In this document: positions 5,312 to 9,361 of the stretch, one piece after another
Numbering within the stretch: the first letter of the stretch is position 1
Layout: every line of letters starts with the position of its first letter
Assembly (NCBI GenBank): GCA_964396225.1
Contig: CAYNEL010000034.1
Span: forward strand, 1-9,361
Source: CAYNEL01 sp964396225
GTDB lineage: Bacteria > Patescibacteriota > Minisyncoccia > Moranbacterales > UBA1568
Direction of reading: 5' to 3'
DNA length: 9,361 bases
The notes under the pieces: model-generated
What the model saw: the letters and a program-made list of their open reading frames with translations, nothing else
Told to the model about the DNA's origin: nothing
Databases searched by the model: none
Position numbers and translations under genes: made by a program

Positions 5312-5635
5312 ATGAAACGTATTCCTCTCATTATCACCCTGGCGCTCTTCTTTGTTGCGCCAGTGACACTGGCTCTGACCGAAGTCATCACCTATATCCC
5401 AGCCCACTGGGTGGAGCGTGAAGGCAGCTATACCTTCTACGGCACCAACAACGGCCCGTGCGGCAGCGCCATCTTCGGCGTCAGTAAGTCGCTTGCCAAC
5501 TTCAACGAGGTGCGCGATAGCCTCATCCTCGCCGAGGTGAAGAGCTGGAAAGTCGACCTTGTCGTCGAAGCCTGTGAAGGTACCAAGAACATCGTCACCT
5601 TTGCCAAGGTCTGCCGCGACTCGACCTACTGCTGA
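5312..5635 (+). CDS. Small secreted Cys-containing protein (107 aa)
   Basis: Not recognised. It has a clear signal peptide: MKR, a hydrophobic core, then PVTLA with cleavage likely after Ala21, leaving a mature protein of about 86 residues. Four Cys (50, 88, 101, 107, the last being the final residue) suggest two disulfides. The mature part looks beta-rich, with an aromatic start (ITYIPAHWVEREGSYTFYG) and a NNGPCGSAIFGV turn, and carries no known catalytic motif. It lies 25 nt after the M23 gene and before the shared terminator, so co-expression is expected. A weaker SD, AAAGGA, is 10 nt upstream. A partner, inhibitor or substrate-binding accessory of the endopeptidase is a reasonable inference from context only. 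GC is higher than in the M23 gene. Confidence 0.78.
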   Translation: MKRIPLIITLALFFVAPVTLALTEVITYIPAHWVEREGSYTFYGTNNGPCGSAIFGVSKSLANFNEVRDSLILAEVKSWKVDLVVEACEGTKNIVTFAKVCRDSTYC

Positions 5636-5659
5636 ACGACAGCAATGACTGTACGAACT

Positions 5660-5694
5660 GGGCCACTCTAGTAATAGGGTGGCCCTGATTTTTT
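5660..5694 (+). terminator. Strong rho-independent terminator of the M23 unit
   Basis: GGGCCACTCT (5660-5669) pairs with AGGGTGGCCC (5676-5685), 10 bp with one T-G pair and a 6-base loop AGTAAT. It is followed by TGA and six T (5689-5694). Confidence 0.92.
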
Positions 5695-5719
5695 ATAAGC
5701 GGATACTCTTTTATAAAAC

Positions 5720-5736
5720 AGGTTCGAACTTCCTCC
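5720..5736 (+). repeat. Right copy of the 13-base repeat, T-arm-like sequence
   Basis: 5720-5732 repeats 3101-3113 exactly. Extended to 5736 it reads AGGTTCGA-ACT-TCCTCC, against AGGTTCGA-G-TCCTCC in the tRNA-Arg T-arm (3018-3032): 14 of 15 tRNA bases are kept with a short insertion. This could be a tRNA-derived attachment remnant. Confidence 0.35.
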
Positions 5737-5775
5737 AATTCCCGGCACTAAAGGAGAATACAGAAATATAACCGA

Positions 5776-5808
5776 CCAACCACTCCCTCGATATCGGCGG
5801 AGTGTTGG
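5776..5808 (+). other. Hairpin upstream of the DUF1428 promoter
   Basis: CCAA-C-CACTCC (5776-5786) pairs with GGAGTGTTGG (5799-5808), 10 bp with one bulged C. The loop contains the palindrome CGATATCG. No T-run follows. The rest of 5695-5879 holds an orphan AAAGGAG near 5750 with no start codon behind it, and the promoter at 5842. Confidence 0.45.
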
Positions 5809-5841
5809 TGGAGCGGGAGGGGAGGAGGGGACTCTCGGGTG

Positions 5842-5847
5842 TATACT
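5842..5847 (+). promoter_or_regulatory. -10 box TATACT before the DUF1428 gene
   Basis: TATACT with GGGTG directly upstream. It ends 32 nt before the ATG at 5880, giving a leader of about 26 nt with no SD. No clear -35. Confidence 0.6.
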
Positions 5848-5879
5848 GAAAGCGTCATAACTCAATTATTCTCTTCCGT

Positions 5880-6257
5880 ATGGCGGTCTATGTGGACGGA
5901 TTTGTGCTCATGGTGCCCAAGAAGAATCTGGCCGCGTACAAGAAGATGGCGGCTGAGGGCGGCCGCTTGTGGAAGAAGCTCGGGGCGCTCGACTACAAGG
6001 AATGTCTCATCGACGACGAGAAGCCAAAGCACATTGTCCTCACCTTTCGTAAAATGACGGGCGCCAAGCCGAGCGAGACGATTATTTTTTCCTATATCAC
6101 CTATCGCTCGCGCAAACAACGCGACGCCATCAACGCCAAGGTGATGGCTCACTATGACAAGAAATATACGGATCCGAAAAAAATCCCACCCATGCCTTTT
6201 GACATGCGGCGCATGAGCTTCGCCGGCTTCAAGAGCTTCGTCGATATGGGCCGCTGA
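5880..6257 (+). CDS. DUF1428 (YbaA-like) family protein
   Basis: 125 residues, the full family length, soluble and cytoplasmic. It matches the family across its length: the N-terminal YVDGFVLMVPKKNLAAYKKM (4-23), WKKLGALDYKECLIDDEKP (31-49), SETIIFSYITYRSRKQRD (65-82), NAKVMAHYDKKY, and the C-terminal PFDMRRMSFAGFKSFVDM. This family has a ferredoxin-like (dimeric alpha-beta barrel) fold; no reaction is established. The ATG is the first in frame after the -10 box at 5842. The gene marks the return to higher GC after the lower-GC segment. It probably forms a monocistronic unit, since a new -10 box lies just beyond its stop, though no terminator is visible. Confidence 0.92.
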   Translation: MAVYVDGFVLMVPKKNLAAYKKMAAEGGRLWKKLGALDYKECLIDDEKPKHIVLTFRKMTGAKPSETIIFSYITYRSRKQRDAINAKVMAHYDKKYTDPKKIPPMPFDMRRMSFAGFKSFVDMGR

Positions 6258-6264
6258 TGAGGAA

Positions 6265-6270
6265 TACAAT
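6265..6270 (+). promoter_or_regulatory. -10 box TACAAT before the Cys-motif gene
   Basis: TACAAT with GAGGAA before it, 8 nt after the DUF1428 stop. It ends 34 nt before the ATG at 6305, close to the spacing at 5842 and 6677, and argues against the upstream ATG at 6257. Confidence 0.5.
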
Positions 6271-6304
6271 AAGACCATATTCCTTATCCTCCATCTATCC
6301 GCCT

Positions 6305-6655
6305 ATGGCATCCCTCTCTCCCAAGACCCTGCGCTTCGTCGTCCTCACGAGCGCCATCCTCTGCACCCTCCTGCTTCTCGTGGCTGGCGTCGAGCTGATG
6401 CGGCTTTCGTTTGGTGATGACAAGACCAACCCGAGGAAGGCCGGCGGCTTCCAGTGCACCATGGAGGCCAAGGTATGTCCTGACGGCTCGGCCGTGGGAC
6501 GAACGGGACCCCGGTGCGAGTTCGCTCCGTGTCCGGGCGAAGGCGGGGCCGTCACTGATTTTGACTCCTGCGTCGCGGCGGGGAACCCGGTCATGGAGAG
6601 CTATCCCCGGCAGTGCGCCGCAGGCGGCCAGACCTACGTCGAAGTGATCCCCTGA
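6305..6655 (+). CDS. Membrane-anchored protein with two Cys-rich motifs (116 aa)
   Basis: A basic N-terminus and one membrane helix (about 11-29) lead to an extracytoplasmic tail with two distinct motifs. The first (50-77) is QCTMEAKVCPDGSAVGRTGP followed by RCEFAPCP, with Cys 51, 58, 71 and 76. The second (85-104) is DFDSCVAAGNPVMESYPRQC, with Cys 89 and 104. From memory, both motifs recur, together or alone, in many short Parcubacteria proteins; no biochemical role is known to me. Six Cys in the exported part suggest three disulfides. ATG 6305 is preferred because the in-frame ATG at 6257 would place the -10 box inside the gene and add 16 polar residues before the anchor. There is no SD. 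A promoter for the next gene follows directly. Confidence 0.78.
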   Translation: MASLSPKTLRFVVLTSAILCTLLLLVAGVELMRLSFGDDKTNPRKAGGFQCTMEAKVCPDGSAVGRTGPRCEFAPCPGEGGAVTDFDSCVAAGNPVMESYPRQCAAGGQTYVEVIP

Positions 6656-6676
6656 CCGCTTCGTATTGGGGAGGTG

Positions 6677-6682
6677 TATACT
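6677..6682 (+). promoter_or_regulatory. -10 box TATACT before the DUF5671 gene
   Basis: TATACT with GGGGAGGTG before and GGGGG after. The predicted start near 6689 leaves a leader of about 22 nt to ATG 6711, with no SD. It probably drives the run 6711-9361. Confidence 0.65.
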
Positions 6683-6710
6683 GGGGGTGAACCATTTTTC
6701 GCCACCCTTT

Positions 6711-7883
6711 ATGGACAACCCCAAGCTGTCGCAGTATGTGGCCGAGCGCATCCGCGCCGGCGCGGCCAAGCCGGACGTCAAGGAAGAACTCGTCACGGTC
6801 GGCTGGACCGAGGACGAGGCCGAAGCCGCCTACCGCGCGGGCGTGATCGCCCTCGGGGCCCCCGTCCCGACGGAGGGCAGCCGCCCGGTTCTCTCGCGCA
6901 AGGCCTCGGCCGTGGACGTGGTCATCAACTTCTTCTCGTTCATCCTCCTCGGTATCGTGGCCACGGCCGTGGGGACGCTCTACTTCCAGATCGTCAACCT
7001 GGCGTTCCCCGATCCGCTCTCGGGCGGCTGGTACGCCTGGTCGGCGTCGGTGGAGGCCATCCATTACGCCACGGCGGCCCTCTTGATCGGCTTCCCGCTC
7101 TACTACCTCGCCATGCGCCTCTGGTTCCGGCAGTTCCGCGAGGACACCGGCCGGACCGAGTCCAAGCTCTCGCGCTGGCTGACCTACCTCGTCCTCCTGG
7201 TGGCCGCGGTGACGGTGGTGGGCGACCTCATCGCCATCGTCAACTCGCTCCTCCAGGGCGAGATCACCGCCCGCTTCTTCCTGAAGGCGCTCACCATACT
7301 CGCCATCGCCGCCGCCATCTTCGGCTTCTACTACCTCGAGCGCAAGAAGATCCAGTACCAGAAGGACATCCCGCGCTCGACTTTCCTCAATTTCGGCCGG
7401 GGCGTGGCCGTCGCCGTGGCGGTGGGCATCGTCTTGGGCTTCGTCCTCGGCGGCTCGCCCGCGGACCAGCGGGCCCGCTCGCTCGATGCCACCCGCTCCG
7501 AGAACCTGGCCAGTCTGGCCGGCTGCATCGAGCAGTACGCGGGTAGTCTTGGGGCGCTCCCAACCTCCATCGACGAGCTCGAACGGTCGAGCCAGTTCAC
7601 CTACTGCGTCTCCTCGTCCGTCGATCCCGAGACCGGCACCCCCTATGAGTACCGCGTGGTGACGCCGTCCAAGCCGGCTGGGGCCGGGACGGTGGGCGAG
7701 TTCGAGCTCTGCGCCGAGTTCGCCACCGCCACCCTCGGCATGGCCACGGACGTCTACGGCATGAGCGGGGTTTGGTACGAGCACCCCGCCGGCCGCGACT
7801 GCGACACGGTGAGCGCCCAGCTCATGGTGCCCGAGGGCGGGATGAAGACGTTGGACGTCCCCGCGCTCGCCCCCGTCCGCTAG
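6711..7883 (+). CDS. DUF5671-type multi-pass membrane protein with C-terminal exported domain (390 aa)
   Basis: Three parts. Residues 5-45 are a short soluble helical motif (YVAERIRAGAAKPDVKEEL, then GWTEDEAEAAYRA) of the type found at the N-terminus of many CPR membrane proteins. About 68-210 is the DUF5671-like block with four helices (70-97, 118-138, 157-181, 189-209); the first is followed by the conserved-looking NLAFPDP. A fifth helix (about 230-248) leads to a tail (250-390) with CIEQYAGSLGALPTSIDEL, then DPETGTPYEYRV, FELCAEF and HPAGRDC. This tail resembles a pseudopilin-like globular domain without the prepilin peptidase site; its four Cys (near 272, 304, 347 and 366) could pair. 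Function unknown. ATG 6711 is chosen over TTG 6666, which would include the -10 box. It is followed 13 nt later by 7897-8490. Confidence 0.85.
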   Translation: MDNPKLSQYVAERIRAGAAKPDVKEELVTVGWTEDEAEAAYRAGVIALGAPVPTEGSRPVLSRKASAVDVVINFFSFILLGIVATAVGTLYFQIVNLAFPDPLSGGWYAWSASVEAIHYATAALLIGFPLYYLAMRLWFRQFREDTGRTESKLSRWLTYLVLLVAAVTVVGDLIAIVNSLLQGEITARFFLKALTILAIAAAIFGFYYLERKKIQYQKDIPRSTFLNFGRGVAVAVAVGIVLGFVLGGSPADQRARSLDATRSENLASLAGCIEQYAGSLGALPTSIDELERSSQFTYCVSSSVDPETGTPYEYRVVTPSKPAGAGTVGEFELCAEFATATLGMATDVYGMSGVWYEHPAGRDCDTVSAQLMVPEGGMKTLDVPALAPVR

Positions 7884-7896
7884 CCGCCCCGTCCCT

Positions 7897-8490
7897 ATGA
7901 CCCAGCGCCTCCTCGTCATCGCCGGCGCGGCCCTGTTGGCCGTGACGGCCTGGCTCGTCTTCCGTTCCCCGTCCGGCGAGGCTCCGCCGCCCGAAGCCGG
8001 TCTGCCGCCCGCGCCTCCCGCTCCCGCCGCTCCCGTGGAAACCCCGGCCGGCTGGCGGGAACACGTGAGCCAGGGAGTGGGCATTCGTTTCGCTTACCCT
8101 CCCGAGCTCACCCTCCATGAAGACGCGCCGGACCAGGTGCGCCTCTCCCAGTGGGGACCCACCCAGCGCGGGCAGACCGAGATGTACGACGGCCTCATCC
8201 TCTCGTTCCGCCGGGTGATGCCCGAGGGTTCGTTCGAAGCTTTCCTCGAGGCCCAGCTGGCCCAGTTCCGGGAAACGGGGAGCATCACCGCGCCACTCTC
8301 CGACACCGTCTTCAACGGCCGGCCCGCCCGGACCTTCGGCGCCTCGGGCCTCGGCGACTACACCCTCGTCTACGTCCCGCAGGAGGGCGGGGCGGTGCTC
8401 GAGATCTCCGTCCTCGCTCCCGACCCGACCGGTGCCGGTTTCCAGCGGAAGGCCGACCAGGTGCTCTCCACCGTCTCCTTCCTGCCCTGA
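7897..8490 (+). CDS. Membrane-anchored PsbP-like protein (197 aa)
   Basis: An N-terminal helix (about 5-22, LVIAGAALLAVTAWLVF) and a Pro/Ala-rich linker (25-51) are followed by an exported domain beginning GVGIRFAYPPELTLHED (60-76). This is the same entry motif and architecture as the protein at 3252-3878. Later come a GLILSFRRV strand, a helical stretch with FEAFLEAQLAQFRE, NGRPARTFGA and a C-terminal DQVLSTVSFLP helix/strand, as in PsbP-like folds. There are no Cys, unlike the 3252 relative. It is separated by 13 nt from the DUF5671 gene and 10 nt from the nuclease gene, so it lies inside one unit. There is no SD. GC is very high, which produces long antisense open frames. Role unknown; probably a surface or envelope protein. 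Confidence 0.78.
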   Translation: MTQRLLVIAGAALLAVTAWLVFRSPSGEAPPPEAGLPPAPPAPAAPVETPAGWREHVSQGVGIRFAYPPELTLHEDAPDQVRLSQWGPTQRGQTEMYDGLILSFRRVMPEGSFEAFLEAQLAQFRETGSITAPLSDTVFNGRPARTFGASGLGDYTLVYVPQEGGAVLEISVLAPDPTGAGFQRKADQVLSTVSFLP

Positions 8491-8500
8491 TCCCGACCCC

Positions 8501-9268
8501 ATGTCCGAGTACTACCGTCCCACCCGCAGCCGCAACCTCTACGATCCGGAGAGCGCCGGACCTTTCAAGGTGTCGCGTTCCAAGATCGAGCTCTTCACCC
8601 AGTGTCCGCGCTGCTTCTACCTCGACCGGCGGCTCGGCACGGGCCGTCCACCCGGTTTTCCTTTCGCCTTGAACAGCGCCGTGGACCGCCTCTTGAAACA
8701 GGAGTTCGACGGTTACCGGGCCAGGGGCGAGGCGCATCCTCTCCAGCAGGCCTACGGCCTCGATGCCGTCCCGGCCGCGCACGCGGATCTCGACACCTGG
8801 CGCGAGAACTTCAAGGGCCTCCAGTATCTCCACGAGCCGACCCAACTCCTCGTCACCGGCGCCATCGACGACCTGTGGATCAACGCGCGCGACGAGTACA
8901 TCGTGGTGGACTACAAGGCCACGGCCAAGGAGGAGCCCGTGACAGTCCTCGACCAGGCGTGGCACGAGGGGTACAAGCGCCAGATGGAGATCTACCAGTG
9001 GCTCCTCCGCCGCATGGGCCACACCGTTTCCGACACGGGATACTTCGTCTACTGCACCGGCAGGCTCGACCGCGAGGCCTTCGACGCCAAGCTCGAGTTC
9101 GACGTGCGGCTCATCGCCCACGAGGGGGACGACGGCTGGGTGGAGGGGACGCTCCGGGAGCTCAAAGCCTGCCTCGACGGGGAGAGTATCCCCGAAGCCT
9201 CGCCCGCCTGCGACTACTGCGCCTACGTGGCGGCGGTCGGGCGGCTGACAGGGGGAGTGGGCGGATGA
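8501..9268 (+). CDS. PD-(D/E)XK nuclease, RecB/Cas4-like, with four-Cys putative Fe-S site
   Basis: 255 residues. The core motifs of the RecB-type nuclease fold are present: VTGAIDDLW (118-126, metal-binding Asp123), VDYKAT (136-141, Asp137 and catalytic Lys139), and QMEIYQWLL (161-169, the QxxxY motif). An N-terminal FTQCPRCFYLDRRL (Cys35, Cys38) and a C-terminal CDYC (Cys237, Cys240) are placed as in Cas4/AddB enzymes that hold a 4Fe-4S cluster between the two ends. The N-terminal spacing CxxC differs slightly from the usual single Cys. Likely activity is single-strand or end-directed DNA cleavage. No helicase, cas gene or CRISPR array is in the window, so this is a stand-alone enzyme of unknown pathway. 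The start at ATG 8501 lies 10 nt after the preceding stop; in-frame codons back to 8432 would overlap that gene. Confidence 0.9.
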   Translation: MSEYYRPTRSRNLYDPESAGPFKVSRSKIELFTQCPRCFYLDRRLGTGRPPGFPFALNSAVDRLLKQEFDGYRARGEAHPLQQAYGLDAVPAAHADLDTWRENFKGLQYLHEPTQLLVTGAIDDLWINARDEYIVVDYKATAKEEPVTVLDQAWHEGYKRQMEIYQWLLRRMGHTVSDTGYFVYCTGRLDREAFDAKLEFDVRLIAHEGDDGWVEGTLRELKACLDGESIPEASPACDYCAYVAAVGRLTGGVGG

Positions 9269-9286
9269 TCTTGGGGAAAAACGGAT

Positions 9287-9361
9287 ATGCCGTCGAAAAC
9301 CTTCATCTTCACCGAAAGCGTGTGGTTGTACCCGGGCGGGACGGCCGCCTGGCATTTCATC
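9287..9361 (+). CDS. DUF1905-family protein, N-terminus only (cut by window edge)
   Basis: The 25 visible codons read MPSKTFIFTESVWLYPGG then TAAWHFI, which matches the opening strand pair of DUF1905 proteins (xFxAxVWxxPGxxAWHFV). These are small soluble proteins of unknown reaction, often fused or adjacent to YdeI-type domains. It starts 18 nt after the nuclease gene, so it is probably in the same unit. There is no SD. The rest lies outside the window, so intactness cannot be judged. Confidence 0.75.
   Translation, partial: MPSKTFIFTESVWLYPGGTAAWHFI

Noticed and set aside
6257..6304. Upstream ATG for the Cys-motif protein, overlapping the DUF1428 stop
   Set aside because: It would place the TACAAT box inside the gene; starting at 6305 gives a normal N-terminus before the anchor and a leader like its neighbours.
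6591..8084. 497-codon open frame on the minus strand opposite the DUF5671 gene
   Set aside because: It is a by-product of high third-position GC in the + strand gene. The translation is low-complexity (Gly, Arg, Glu, Val runs) with no domain, and the + strand protein has clear helices and motifs.
8501..9268. CRISPR-Cas locus suggested by the Cas4-like nuclease
   Set aside because: No repeat-spacer array and no other cas gene are visible on either strand.
8312..9355. 347-codon minus-strand open frame opposite the nuclease gene
   Set aside because: Same composition effect; the + strand holds intact nuclease motifs.

Overview
The window looks like chromosomal DNA of a Patescibacteria/CPR bacterium, most likely a GC-rich Parcubacteria-type lineage. 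This is inferred from family content: a DUF5671 membrane protein with a pseudopilin-like tail, PsbP-like lipid-anchored or membrane-anchored small proteins, a protein with two Cys-rich motifs of the CPR type, and many short genes with no Shine-Dalgarno sequence (SD). No taxonomic marker gene is complete here. All recognised genes are on the + strand.

Layout. Positions 1-275 hold the C-terminal end of MreB. Two unrecognised genes follow (310-501 and 574-1110), ending at a clear rho-independent terminator. Next come three short units, each with its own -10 box close to the start codon: a YbhB/PEBP-family protein (1217-1660), an 82-residue two-helix membrane protein (1737-1985, probably leaderless), and a stand-alone HD-domain (p)ppGpp-hydrolase-like protein (2257-2859) with a leader of about 240 nt. 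A tRNA-Arg(TCT) lies at 2968-3040.

The stretch downstream of the tRNA is poorer in GC: about 40% in lines sampled near 3300-3540 and about 50% near 4560-4620, against about 70% in the line at 7201. It carries a PsbP-like anchored protein (3252-3878), two tandem hairpins, and a two-gene secreted unit. That unit is a signal-peptide M23/LytM endopeptidase with a CARDB domain (3994-5286) and a 107-residue secreted Cys-containing protein (5312-5635), closed by a strong terminator (5660-5694). Beyond it, at 5720, lies a sequence resembling the T-arm of the tRNA-Arg, with a 13-base direct repeat of part of it at 3101. This suggests, without proving, an accessory segment inserted beside the tRNA. No integrase is visible.

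From 5880 the sequence returns to high GC: a DUF1428 protein, a Cys-motif anchored protein, then a tight run of a DUF5671 protein, a second PsbP-like protein, a PD-(D/E)XK nuclease with four Cys placed as for an Fe-S cluster, and the start of a DUF1905 gene cut by the window edge.

Regulatory theme. At least seven -10 boxes (TATAAT, TAAAAT, TACAAT, TATACT) share a G-rich, often GGAG or GGTG, upstream flank and lie 6 to 35 nt before a start codon or RNA. The genes they serve have no SD. Good SDs (AAAGGAG type) occur only at 574, 3994 and, more weakly, 5312. This sets the secreted peptidase unit apart in translation style as well as in composition.
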